This document shows positions 24,625-35,668 of a stretch of DNA of 61,088 nucleotides, piece by piece. Source of the stretch: Ichthyophonus hoferi (taxonomy: Eukaryota > Opisthokonta > Ichthyosporea > Ichthyophonida > Ichthyophonidae); assembly GCA_002751075.1 (NCBI GenBank), contig NAOQ01000031.1:149243-210330 (forward strand), read 5' to 3'. Position 1 is the first letter of the stretch. Each line of letters opens with the position of its first letter. The notes below the pieces were generated by a model, which was given only the letters and a program-made list of their open reading frames with translations, was not told where the DNA came from and made no database searches. The position numbers were made by a program, and so were the translations under genes.

Positions 24625-26839
24625 AGCCATAAAGTTGACTGGGACCATCATATATTTTATCACAAGTAAAATCTTATACTCATTTCCAAATACATTTCTG
24701 TGTATTTATCCTATATATATTGCTTTATATTAATTATGTCGTATCACATTCTTTGTTAATTGGGTCAATTGTTCAGATTTGATTTTGTTGAAATTATATA
24801 TAGATTATAATATATTATAAGGTTTATACTGCAAAACGTTATTATTAAGTTTTATTTACACTATATTATACTATAATACTTTGCATTGTAGTATACTATA
24901 TTATTGTATTGTATTTTGTTAAGCCATATATATATATGTTGTATTGTATTATATGAAATGTACTGTGAAATATTATGATTAATTCTTCTTTATAATATAC
25001 TACTGTATTATTCTTTTGCTTATTGTTAAAGTAATACTGGTAGGGGTCATGATATAAACAGTTTTTACTGTGATTATACGTCCATAATCAATATTTTATT
25101 ACTAAGCTATCCTACTAATAAAATAGCAGCATTAAACTTAAATTAGATTACATACAACTGGTTGATGATATTAGTGTTTGACCAAGTTAATTTCGTTTAT
25201 ATTGTAGTTCATAGATGCATATTTTCTCTGCAGTAATAAGAATAGGAATAGCAGTAAGCTGGTAATACTTATTGTGCTTATTAAATTTATGGAATTGGTT
25301 CAATCTAAAAAATATATATGAATGATTACTAGTGGTGCCTATGTTGATTGGATGCAAAGATCATAGATTATCCATTGATTCAATTATGTCGACGGTTGGA
25401 TTAAAAATCAAATTTGATCAACTATGACCTTGTCCAATAAACTAATCTCGTCGTTATCATTCAAATTACAAGAGGTCAGTTCTAGACCTAACTATACTTG
25501 TTATGAATTAATACTATAATCAATCACCATGAATTCATAAGTTGATGGTAATTAGTCAGCAACCGATCAAAGGAGTGCTTAAGAAATATCTAAATAAAAT
25601 AAAAGCACTCAATTCTCTAAAAAACTATTCAAATTAATTGCTAGATTAATCAGACATTCAGTTACAGAAACCATAGATCCATAGTAACTTTACCCTTGAT
25701 GCAAAATAGTCGCTGCTTTTTTTAATGTCCTCTTTCTGGTTATTTGTATCTTAGAGTGTATGTTCCCCTGTAATGCATTATCAATAAGCAATGATACAAT
25801 GATAGTCTCTTGTCCACTGTATCCAATGAAGGATTGTATACTATACGTTACATAAAGATTGTCCTAGTATATGGTAGAATACATTTGTGGTAACTAAACC
25901 CTATTCATTAAGTAACTTTATCCTAATCTTTTCTTTTCTTTTCTTGACCTCAATGAAGATATATAAACAGGTCTCAAACGGGTTCTAAGACTTAGTTTTT
26001 ATTGCTCATATTTCTTGTATCTACTCTTAAGTTGTTGATGTATATGTTAGCTTGTTCTGTGTTGTAGAACTTGGAGCATATTGTTTATAACGTTAAGTAA
26101 TTTATTAGCGATGATACTTTTTAACAGATTTCAATGTCAATGCAACCGCACTAGTGTTGGCTATCTAGTTGTTAAAATTGTCATGTGAATAGAATCATTT
26201 TTATAACAATCAAGTTAAATAATGAATTGAAATTTGGTTAGACGACTTAATATAATATTTCTTGTTAGGGAAAATTGAATATAAGCGTTAATATATACGT
26301 AGCATTAATGTTGGTTAATAATATATTGTGAGGAAATACGCTTACCACATGTTATCATATTATTAATATATGATTATACTACTATACTATTATATTATTA
26401 CATTTATTTACTACTATCCTATTATAATAATATCTTCTTATACTATTATTTTACTATACGCTTATAAACTCAACGAACACAGTAAGGATTGGTATTCTAT
26501 TAATGATAGCATGTATGTTTTTTATACATTCAAACACGTAGGTGCTATCTACTATTAAAATGGTCGGGGCCATTAACTAATTTTAACCTAATTTATATTA
26601 TATGTTATTAATTTATTGATGGGGTAGTTTGGCACTGAATTATTGGTTAACATTGAACTACTCCATGCAAACGGGAATAGTATTAAGTATATATAGGCTT
26701 GAAAGCATAGTAAAGGCTACTTATAGGATGAATCTAATCATATTTCTTTGACGATATACTACACTTAAGTGCCATAGTTCTAGGAGCCATAACTTTATTT
26801 GTTGACGCATGTGTAGTATGCTAGTATGCTACAATAATT
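24625..26839. other. AT-rich intergenic DNA after STX16
   Basis: Contains the STX16 3' flank and short TATA-type repeats. A sequence GTAGTATGCTAGTATGCT near 26812 recurs at about 40837. No gene recognised. Confidence 0.45.
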
Positions 26840-27125
26840 TCTTATTTATTTATTATCTGCTATTAATCCAATAGCGGAGATTATCTATCAAAGCTGCGTA
26901 GTAATGATTCAGATCGAGATTGATTCCTATATAGTATAGTATACCAGGCATACAGTTTAAACCAAATTCAGTCTCACTGCATCAGATGCGCTTAAAGTAG
27001 TATAAATTAACCATAGTGTGGTTGTGACGAGAATTTTAATTTTGTTTACACTATAGTCCGCCATCTGACATGCGTCATTGTCAGGACAATGGCTTAAGAA
27101 AAGGGAGGATATGTTCACCATGTAT
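26840..27125 (+). repeat. Repeat family E, copy 2
   Basis: Collinear with 21190-21470. The foldback arms are less well kept. Confidence 0.55.
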
Positions 27126-27534
27126 TTTACCGTTTTACATGGTATTTCAAAAATAGATTTAATAGCTACTATATTTGAAAATGCACATAAAAACCAAAAA
27201 CATATATAAGTATTTGTCCTTTTTTTTCGTTTATTAAATTTATTTTGTATTTTCATATGGTACATTCTGATTTATTTAACTATCCTTTTATACATAATTT
27301 ATTTAGAGCATACACCCACTACAGGTGAGATAACTCAATATTATAGGTAAGTTATTTTATTAGATCTATGAAATATTTATATTAATCACTAAAGTAATCT
27401 CATTATCCATTAAAGCCTGTACGCGAGAAACGTTTGAATGAATGAACTCCTTCATACTGCTGCTAAGATAAATGCCATAAGTTATATAACGTTATATATC
27501 TAATATATACTAAAACAATATAAATAAACGGTAA

Positions 27535-27785
27535 ACATACCCTGTCTTTATTTTAAGCTGTTACTCTGACAATAAAACATGTCAGGTAGCGGGCTTTAGT
27601 ATAAATAAAACTTGAAGCCTTGTCTTAGCTATACAGTGGTTAATTTATATCATTCTAACCACATGTTGTGCCGTGAGATTGAGCTGGAATCAAACTGTAT
27701 ACCTAATATGCAAATTAATCTTAATCTGAATCTCTATTAGTTGATTAATAGCATATAATATAATAAATAGAATATATGTTATATT
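27535..27785 (-). repeat. Repeat family E, inverted copy 3
   Basis: Reverse complement of family E (GTAAACATACCCTGTCTTTA, GAGATTGAGCTGGAAT, CAAACTGTATACC). It forms an inverted pair with copy 2, about 400 bp apart. Confidence 0.5.
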
Positions 27786-28705
27786 CTAATAAAAATAAAT
27801 AAATAATGAAGCAATGCATTGTATTACTCAGTTTTAGATTTAGATTTTATGTGTACAATTCATACTATTGCGTCCATCTTAGAGATGAAGCGAAGCAAAT
27901 TGACATACCAGATTCGCGTACGATTTATATATCATTATATATATACATAGTTATATATATGTATATAAATGATTTTTTGTGTGAATAAAATTAAAACCGA
28001 ATAGATTGAAAATTAAATATGTAAGCCATTAAATAAAAGTAAAGTTAGCTTCTCAAAATTGTACATATTCACAATGTGTTTATTAGCCGAATCAGGCGAT
28101 CTCTGATTGTGGTAACATGTAGTGCTAAAAATATTTATATACCAAAATGTGCATTGATAGCTTCAGTCAAGTTATCCACTTTACTGATATAATAAAAAAT
28201 AATTATGATTTATAGCGACAATCAATTATAATTTTATGTAATAAAATTGATGTAGTTACATATCATAAAATTATCCTTCAAGATGATGGCATCAAAACCA
28301 CAAATGTCAGTAGGAAGGAACAATCTCTTCTTGATTGAATCTAGTATAAATTACGTAATTAAACATAAACTAATAATATCTCATTTCATAATTAGCAATT
28401 GCCGAGATCTTAATTTCTACTTGCGATTGGATAATATAAATGTACTAGAAAATATTCAGCCCAGATCTGACGCATACATCCAATCATGTACAATAATATA
28501 CAATCGTATACAATCATACTAATATTCTTATACAATCTAACAAATATTTGCGAATAAATAAAACTATTTTTCACTCCACGCAAACAATCTAATGAATATT
28601 CGCGAATACCTAATCCATTTGCCCCCGCTCCGCACATGGTAGCAATCTGCAGTACTTCAGCAGCTGACATCCTCTGTCAAACCCTCTCCTGTGGCTAACT
28701 TAAAA

Positions 28706-30426
28706 ATGGTGTGTTAAATTTTTTACTTTTTTATATATATATATATTTTTAACAAACATTTAGTTATTTATCATTTTAGATAACAGTTGTATGTCTATTA
28801 TTGGCCATGAAAAGGGAGGACAACATGCGGCTAGGGTTATATGTGTTTACTAACATAATTTTTATGAAATCAGTCAGCTGCTCGTCCCCTTATTTCCGTG
28901 CACTCCGCCGAGAAGGCCGAGGTTGTAGCCTCCGTGCTACTTCCCGCTGTCTTCTTGACCCCCGTCCGCCCTGACCTTGTCAACTTCGTTCACACCAACA
29001 TGAACAAGAACAAGCGTCAGGCTTACGCCGTGAGCGAGGAGGCTGGTCACCAAACCTCTGCCGAGTCTTGGTACGTTGGTGTTATTTATTATTACTTCAC
29101 TTGCATATATAAATATTATATTTTGAAAGAAACTATAATGATGAGCAATATAAGTTATCCCTGTCTGAGGATTGCTTTCACAAACCATGCTGTTAACACT
29201 TACCCTGACATAGTTCTATATTTTTAATATATTTATACGGAAAATGTAGCTTGTTTTGACTTTATTTTTTCTGTTATAGGGGTACTGGTCGCGCTGTTGC
29301 TCGTATTCCCCGTGTCAACGGTAGTGGTACCAGCCGTGCCGGTCAGGCCGCTTTCGGAAACATGTGTCGTAAGGGTCGCATGTTCGCTCCCACCAAGATC
29401 TGGCGCAGGTGGCACCGTAAGATCAATGTGAATCAGAGGCGTTATGCCACTGCTTCCGCCCTGGCTGCTTCCGCCGTTCCATCTTTGGTTATGGCTCGTG
29501 GTCACCGCATCAATAACGTTCCTGAGGTCCCCCTTGTTGTTGCCGATGCCGTTGAGGCTGTTGTCAAGACCAAGGCTGCTGTAGAGCTCCTCAAGCTCAT
29601 CGGTGCCTACGAGGGTGAGTTCTTATTATTTTCATAGAGGTTGTTTGCGTTCACTACTATAATGATGAGGAATATAAGTTATCCCTGTCTGAGGATTGCT
29701 TTCACAAAACCGTGCTGTTAACACTTACCCTGACATAGTTTGGCAATTTTTATTAATATTTACATCTAGCTTGGTTCATTTATTAATCAAGTATGTTTTA
29801 TTATAGACGTCCAGAAGTGCAAGGACTCTAAGGCCATCCGCGCTGGTGCCGGTAAGATGCGTAACCGTCGCTTCACTCTCCGCCGTGGACCCCTTGTGAT
29901 TTACAACAAGGACGAGGGTATCAAGAAGGCTTTCCGTAACCTTCCCGGAGTTGACCTCGCCGAGGTTACCTCCCTCAACCTCCTCCAGCTTGCCCCTGGT
30001 GGACACCTTGGTCGTTTCGTTATCTGGACTCAGGGTGCCTTCGAGAAGCTCGACTCTCTCTACGGAACTTTCCGTCGCCCCTCTAGCATGAAGTCTGGCT
30101 TCTCTCTCCCCCAGCCTATGATGACCAACTCCGATCTTGGTCGTTTGATCAACTCTGATGAGATGAGGGCCGTTATTCGCCCCGCCATGGAGCGTCGCCG
30201 CCGTAGCGCTCACAAGAAGAACCCCCTGAAGAACTTCAGCGTCATGGTTAAGCTCAACCCTTATGCTCAGTCTGTTAAGCGTGCTGAGATCCTCAACCAG
30301 GAGAGGCGCCTTCAGGCCAAGCAGGAGCTTGTCAACAAGAAGCGCGAGATCACCTCTGAGGAGCGCAAGGCTCGCGTTGCCCTCAAGGGACGTGGACGCA
30401 AGTTCCTCGCTGAGCTCACTAACTAA
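28706..30426 (+). CDS. RPL4: 60S ribosomal protein L4 (uL4), 4 exons
   Basis: Exons are 28706-28708 (ATG only), 28874-29070, 29280-29614 and 29807-30426. Donors are GTGTGT, GTACGT and GTGAGT, with acceptors ATCAG, TTATAG and TTATAG, and phases 0, 2, 1 agree. The product is 384 residues (yeast 362, human 427). It starts [10 protein letters not shown] and includes [66 protein letters not shown]-type [25 protein letters not shown] and [11 protein letters not shown], all standard uL4 motifs. uL4 lines the exit tunnel of the large subunit. The intron directly after ATG is inferred from reading frame and splice signals. Codons are strongly C-biased. Introns 2 and 3 each carry a box C/D snoRNA, as RPL4 does in vertebrates with other snoRNAs. 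Confidence 0.95.
29132..29214 (+). ncRNA. Box C/D snoRNA, snR38/SNORD1-like, in RPL4 intron 2
   Basis: Terminal stem ACTAT/ATAGT, C box ATGATGA (29138-29144), D' CTGA (29165-29168) and D CTGA (29205-29208). The guide before D' is AGTTATCCCTGT. It is complementary to ACAGGGATAACT of the large-subunit rRNA peptidyl-transferase centre. The +5 rule selects the G equivalent to yeast Gm2815, the snR38 target. It should be released from the spliced intron. Confidence 0.88.
29656..29739 (+). ncRNA. Box C/D snoRNA, snR38/SNORD1-like, in RPL4 intron 3
   Basis: Paralogue of the intron 2 snoRNA with the same terminal stem, C box (29662-29668), D' (29689-29692), D (29730-29733) and identical guide. It differs by a few bases in the body (GAGGAAT for GAGCAAT, CACAAAACCGTG for CACAAACCATG). 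Confidence 0.88.
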
Positions 30427-30440
30427 GCAAATCAAAACAA

Positions 30441-30446
30441 AATAAA
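30441..30446 (+). terminator. Poly(A) signal of RPL4
   Basis: AATAAA 15 nt after the RPL4 stop codon, the first canonical hexamer downstream. Confidence 0.6.
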
Positions 30447-30631
30447 ACTTGTTCTGTTTTGCTACTGAGATGGGGTGGTTAGATTTTTTGGAGTTATTTC
30501 CTCAATTCAATTCACTTTTTCGAACGATGGGTTAGGATACATATACCTACCTAGTTAATAAACAAGTAATTATTTCAAATATGGTTTATTTATTTTCAGT
30601 TATTATATTATATTGTTTTCTTAACATTGGA

Positions 30632-30860
30632 TGATGTCCTGACAAACGAATAGAGCACCCTGTTTACACGGTGTATTTTCTGTTCAAAAGTTCAGGTAGA
30701 GTAATTGTTCTTGGCAACGGTTTTAGGGTTGAGAGCAGGGTAACCTGATCTCCCCTATATCTTATTGTCTTGCATGAGTTCACTATATTTCAGTTCAGTC
30801 CTGTTGACTCGATGGGGTATGGCAGGTTTTGAAAAACCATGGTGATTACATTAATGTTAT
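30632..30860 (+). repeat. Structured tandem unit after RPL4, copy 1
   Basis: First of three ~220-bp units. The core runs from GACAAACGAAT (30641) to ACCATGGTGATTACATTA. It contains a hairpin AGGG..GAGAGCAGG[GTAA]CCTGATCTCCCCT with a GNRA-type loop, and a terminal GGTTTTGAAAAACC. Copies 1 and 3 also share a ~75-bp AT-rich leader (CAAGTAATTATTTCAA). Confidence 0.75.
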
Positions 30861-30956
30861 TTTTTTAATTGTGGAAGTAAAATTTATGTTAACCTTTTTA
30901 GGATGTAATTTGTTTAATTAGTTGTTTTTAATCTTCTAAAAAAATATGAACTAATT

Positions 30957-31180
30957 TTTCCTGACAAACGAATGGAGCACCCTTTTCACACGGTGTATTT
31001 TCTGTTCAAAAGTTCAGGTAGAGCTATTGTACTTGGCAATGACTTTAGGGTTGAGAATAGGGTAACCTGTTCTCCCCTCTTTCGATTTGTCTTGTATGAG
31101 TTCACTATATTTCAGTTCAGTCCTGTTTACTCAATGGGGTATGGCAGGTTTTGAAAAACCATGGTGACTACATTAATACT
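30957..31180 (+). repeat. Structured tandem unit after RPL4, copy 2
   Basis: Core starts 30963, 322 bp after copy 1. Here the hairpin stem GAGAATAGG/CCTGTTCTC is perfect apart from one T-G wobble pair, and the GTAA loop is kept. Reading frames on this strand are mostly changed at non-synonymous sites between copies, and copy 1 has a stop. This argues against a conserved protein. Confidence 0.75.
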
Positions 31181-31299
31181 TTTTTGTTAGTTGATAGTTT
31201 ATTTTCAACCTACCTAGTTAATTAATAAGCAAGTAATTATTTCAATTGTGATTTATTTATTTTCATATATTGTATTATGTCGTTCTCTAAAGATTAGCT

Positions 31300-31520
31300 T
31301 ATGTCCTGAAAAACGAATGGAGCACCCTTTTTACACGGTGTATTTTCTGTTCAAAATTTCAGGTAGAGTAATTGTACCTGACAATGGCTTTAGGGTTGAG
31401 AACAGGGTAACCTGCTCTCCCCTCTTTCTGGTTGTCTTGTGCGAGTTCACTATATTTCAGTTCAGTCCTGTTTACTCAATGGGGTATGGCAGGTTTTGAA
31501 AAACCATGGTGATTACATTT
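31300..31520 (+). repeat. Structured tandem unit after RPL4, copy 3
   Basis: Core starts 31308, 345 bp after copy 2. Stem GAGAACAGG/CCTGCTCTC with GTAA loop, a CAGGT/ACCTG stem upstream and the conserved GGTTTTGAAAAACCATGG end. Confidence 0.75.
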
Positions 31521-32954
31521 CATGGAACGCATATATGATATGGTTAATTAGCTCCATTTGAGTTATTTAAACCAAGTTATATTAGTGTTATTCAAATTTT
31601 TAAAAAGTTAGCATTGATGAAAGAAAACAAAAGTCAATAATAAAGCACCCGCTTACACATATGCGGTAACGAGTAACACAAATACGAAGTTCTTGTAATG
31701 CACAATATGTTATAATCACATCGCTATTGCAATAACTAACCCGATGTTATCTATCACTCATAATAATGTCAGTATCCAGATCTCGTTCATTCGGAACTCA
31801 GAGCAGTTTGCTGACATTAAATAGTGTCAATAGTTATTATTTACATCGCAATATAATCACCCCTTACTAATCGATCTCATTGTGCAATTTCCACACTCTT
31901 ACCTAAGTAAAATTCAAGCATTGATTCCTTATGAATTGGAACAGAGGTAAAATTACTATAGCCATATACCTTGAGGGTAGATATATGGGCCTTTTTCTAT
32001 AAAACCTCTACCCCAACTGCGCCTTAAAGACAAATTCGATCAAGTGACTATTACTACAGCTGGTCCAGCAAAACTAACTACTATCAACTAAGTGGAGTAG
32101 GCTAGTCGCTAGAACTAACAGATTCTGATAGTTGTAAACATGTGTATGATTAGAAAGAAGAAATATCTTAATAAATTAAACAATCAGTTTGCACCTGATC
32201 AAAAATTGATTGAGTATTATTTATTCTAAACCTATTGATTATAAGCCCAAGAATCTCATAAGGAGCAAGGCACAATACTTGAATATTTTCATTCACAGCA
32301 ATCTTGATTTACTAATCTAGACAAAGTGAACAATTCCATTGATTCTTCTGAAATTAGGTGAATCTGCACCCATTTGGCCCCTAAGGAAAATGCAATCAGC
32401 TACACAATCACAGTAACCAATCCTTTGATAAGAACTTGACTTTCACTTATCATCAATTATAATGGTGAAAAGAAGTTAGATCAATAGCTTAATATAATCT
32501 TACCCCACTAGAATAATTTGAATATCGGCTCAATCTAGGTCTGAGAGACTTATGTGCAGTTAATACAGTAATTGAGAAATTAACTATATCAACTGTTGTA
32601 ATGAAAGGTTTGTTATTATAAGTGGAATTGGTTTGATTAGCTCATGCAGTCGTGCCAAATTAATCGAAGTAGTTTAATTTGAACGTGTCATAAGATCGTT
32701 AACCAAAGATGAATAAATAGGTTCAATCGCAGCCCAAATAATAAGTAGATCAATGATCGTGGTCCAATATTAATTGCATAATGATTTAGTTATGTAATGA
32801 TTTGATTGCATAATGTTTTTCAACCTGATAAATTGATTTGTCAATACATAATATGTATTATGTGATCAGTTAGACCAATGAACTAGCCAGCTAAAGAGCC
32901 ATCCTAGGAAGAGTATATTAGTATTGAATTATCAGGATCAAACCAACTAGCTAC
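31521..32954. other. AT-rich intergenic DNA
   Basis: A segment near 32690-32770 (complement of TGGTTAACGATCTTAT and GAACCTATTTATTCA) recurs inverted at 42940-43020 and in part at 690-720 and 33495, indicating another interspersed repeat (family D). No gene seen. Confidence 0.45.
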
Positions 32955-33420
32955 TAACAAACTGTGGTAGTTCCAGTGACTTGTTCACAGGCTTCGGGGT
33001 TGCCAATTGGATGTTGTATAGTAGCACTGCACATAAATATATAAATATATTATGATATTTTTTACCAAATGATAAATGAATGCAAAGTTTTGTGTCACAA
33101 ACGTATTCTTATATATTTGCCTATATATTATAGATCTACACAGGCATGCGCGGTTACGCGTATACCTGGGTGTGACCAGGTACTCCCCGCGTATGTGTAA
33201 GTGGGATTGTCGTTATTATTGTTTTTTGTTCTCTTTTATCCTGCATTTTACTGCCAGCGCTAACTTGTGGTTAACACCAATGTAACCAGGTTCAAAAACT
33301 TAAATGGAGCCAATCATAAATATAATTATTTGTATTGGTTAATACAACTCATGAAAGGCCGAGACCCACTAGAAATGTCTGCTCCTATCTCAATAAGGTT
33401 ATATTTGTGTTTTTTTATAT
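32955..33420 (+). repeat. Repeat family C, copy 1
   Basis: Shares GACTTGTTCACAGGCTTCGGGGTTGCCAATTGG-type sequence (reading GTGACTTGTTCACAGGCTTC, then GGGGTTGCCAATTGG) with 41805 onward and 44180-44245. It also shares CCGCGTATGTGTAAG, GCTAACxxxxGGTTAACACCAA and GCCAATCATAAATAT blocks with 42230-42400. Confidence 0.55.
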
Positions 33421-33777
33421 GGCTTATTAGCTAATTCACTACATGCAAGCTATTGTATCGACAAATCAATTATAACTACATGTTCATTCGGAGTTAACGA
33501 TCGTGTAACACTAACGCGTACTCAACGATCGATTTTGAAAATCAATTGGAGATCCCGAGGAACTATGGACAAGTCAGCAGAACTCCCACAGATTCTTATA
33601 GGGTTATGGGCCTAGCACACTTCTACTACGCCATTCTGCTACATACAGATTTCTTATAGGGTAACCATGCTTCCACTGTGCCAAGCTTCTACATATACAT
33701 TTCTATAGGCTTATAGACCAGCCCGCTTCCACTGCAAAGCTGCTCAGATTCACATGAAACAACGAGTCTCTCTCCAT

Positions 33778-34078
33778 TTAGAACAGGGAGAAACTCAACG
33801 CTCTACAATACCACGAACCTCTTGTTCTGTTCATTTCATCTACAGGAACGGCAGTTTCGATAACACGGGAAGTACAGTTTTTAACTTCATTGCACACCTT
33901 CATATTTTGGAAGTTCTTTAAAAATAATCTGGCAGCATTACATCCTTCACTGATTATCCAGGACATTCATCACTCAATATACTTACCACGAGGGATATAA
34001 ATCAATCGCAGTTTGATTTTGAGTCCCAACTACAAAACATTCCTCTACCAGAGTCACTCCCTTTAGCTCATCTCCAGG
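33778..34078 (-). CDS. Unrecognised coding-like fragment, possibly two exons
   Basis: On the minus strand 34078-33987 follows a TTTCAG acceptor and reads PGDELKGVTLVEECFVVGTQ and onward to a GTAAGT donor. 33949-33778 follows an ATCAG acceptor and reads EGCNAARLFLKNFQNMKVCN and onward to TAA. The phases agree (2 then 1), giving about 88 residues, but the intervening intron would be only 37 nt, far shorter than others here. Codon choice looks coding. No upstream exons or family were recognised; it may be a gene remnant or part of a mobile element. Confidence 0.35.
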
Positions 34079-34137
34079 CTGAAACACACGCAAATGCTAA
34101 GCAACATGAAAACATAGTAATGCAAATATAAGAAACA

Positions 34138-34274
34138 CAAATAGTTTATCAACTTGCTTGAGAGTGATCAAGATAAAAGTCCCTAATAACAAGAAGTGGT
34201 TCTACATACATCCCACTTCTTGTTGTCAGGGATTTGTATTTTGATCGCTCTCATACATGCTGATGAGCTATTTG
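34138..34274. ncRNA. Long imperfect hairpin, miRNA-precursor-like
   Basis: Arms 34138-34199 and 34213-34274 pair over about 60 nt with scattered mismatches (CCACTTCTTGTT against AACAAGAAGTGG next to the loop, GATC and GAGAG blocks further out). The apical loop is 13 nt. This shape fits a miRNA-type precursor or a small foldback element; nothing shows transcription. Confidence 0.4.
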
Positions 34275-34702
34275 TAGCCGCATAGGCACGTCATCATTGC
34301 TGTTGTATTGGGTTGTATTGATTATTTTAAGTAATTCAGTTACACATTGGCTCAGTCTATATTAAGGGCTTAGGATCATAGTAATATTGCTACGTATTTG
34401 CATTTATTGTTAAGCCAATTGCTTTATTGCTTATGCTTGCTCTGCTTTGCAGAGGTTGGGAGCTTACGGTTTATGCTTACGTTACATTGTGGAGGTTGAG
34501 AGCTAGCTTATGCTTGCACTGTATTTTAGAGGGCAAAGGTTTATTATTTACATTTTTTAGGGAAGTATTTAATATATTGTTGATGTTACTAAGCTCTAAT
34601 GAGTTAATGTATGTATAATTAATTAGGAGATGTATGTGATGAAACACCAGTTTTAGGAGAAGCTTATATTTCGAGGAAGGCGATATTAACTAGTGTTAAT
34701 TA

Positions 34703-35041
34703 ATAACAGGAATGTTTAATCAATTGGGTATTTTTATATACAGTTATAATCATTTATTATTATTATCAATTATTATTATATTATCTAAAAATATAGTGTA
34801 ATCTACTGGTGTTGAACGGCAATCCAAGATGATCGATCAAAAGTAAATCGTTCAATGACAGAGGTCCTACAACTACCTAAAGCAAGTCCTGCTAATTTAT
34901 TTAATAATAATAAATATCTCATGTCTGTACTCCGTGTATGCAAAAGGACACATTAAATCTCCCCTTAATTTGGCACTCTCTTTGCTTCTAAATAAATATA
35001 GGTTACAGGAACGCTCCTGTTTCTACTTATTTTCCCTAACA
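34703..35041 (-). repeat. Repeat family A, internally shortened copy
   Basis: Reverse-strand copy from AACAGGAATGTTTAATCAAT to TTATTTTCCCTAACA. It lacks part of the middle seen in 11361-11772. Confidence 0.6.
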
Positions 35042-35221
35042 ATTAGTAATTCTGCAATCATAAGTGAGTAATATTGTGGAGAGAAAATTGTTGTTAATTT
35101 GGGGAAGGTTGTGACATTTATTACTTTTATATGATGAAAATCTAGTTTAAAGTAAGGTGCTAAGCAGTAAATGTGGAAAACCATTGCGTAAATAAGAGTG
35201 GTGTTCAGGGCAGTGAGCTGT

Positions 35222-35668
35222 TTAAAAGAAGACAGTATTTACTACTTCTTTACGTGAATAAACCCTAGCTTTAGAATGGGTTTTAGAGGAAAGAGTCACA
35301 AGTATTGTGTTCCTAGTAGGGACGTCATTATAAATTGCGGACGTCACCTTACTAAGCCATTTGTACGTCACAGATTGTCCTAAGTATCTTATCTTCGTCT
35401 CAAGTAAGATAAGATATGTCTCGACGAGTTCTAAGGCATTGGTTTTGAGCCAATTTATTTGGTAATTATAGTTATAGTGTAGGTAAATATTTAATAAAGC
35501 GATGGGGCCTTTGTCACATCTATGGCTATTGCTGTTATAGAAGACTAGAAGTCCTACCTTATATGTATCTCGGATTTCTTTCACGGTACCTATGTACTTG
35601 AGAAACAATGAGAAAGGTCGTGCATAGATATAAATGTTTAAAAAGGCTTTCAGCCAATACTCGAGCAT
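35222..35668 (-). CDS. Hypothetical ORF, 148 residues
   Basis: ATG at 35668 to TAA at 35222, uninterrupted in AT-rich DNA, which is longer than most chance ORFs here. The C-terminal part (KWLSKVTSAIYNDVPTRNT, SSKTHSKARVYSRKE) has protein-like composition. An in-frame AAG|GTAGGA could be a donor, so the true exon structure may differ. I recognise no family; it could be chance. Confidence 0.3.
   Translation of the reverse strand: MLEYWLKAFLNIYIYARPFSLFLKYIGTVKEIRDTYKVGLLVFYNSNSHRCDKGPIALLNIYLHYNYNYQINWLKTNALELVETYLILLETKIRYLGQSVTYKWLSKVTSAIYNDVPTRNTILVTLSSKTHSKARVYSRKEVVNTVFF

Noticed and set aside
29776-30435. 219-codon ORF antisense to RPL4 exon 4
   Set aside because: Shadow ORF caused by C/G-ending codons of RPL4.
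31248-31499. 83-codon ORF in the third unit after RPL4, similar to a 60-codon ORF in the second
   Set aside because: Between-copy changes are mainly non-synonymous and copy 1 has a stop, so similarity reflects DNA or RNA conservation rather than protein.
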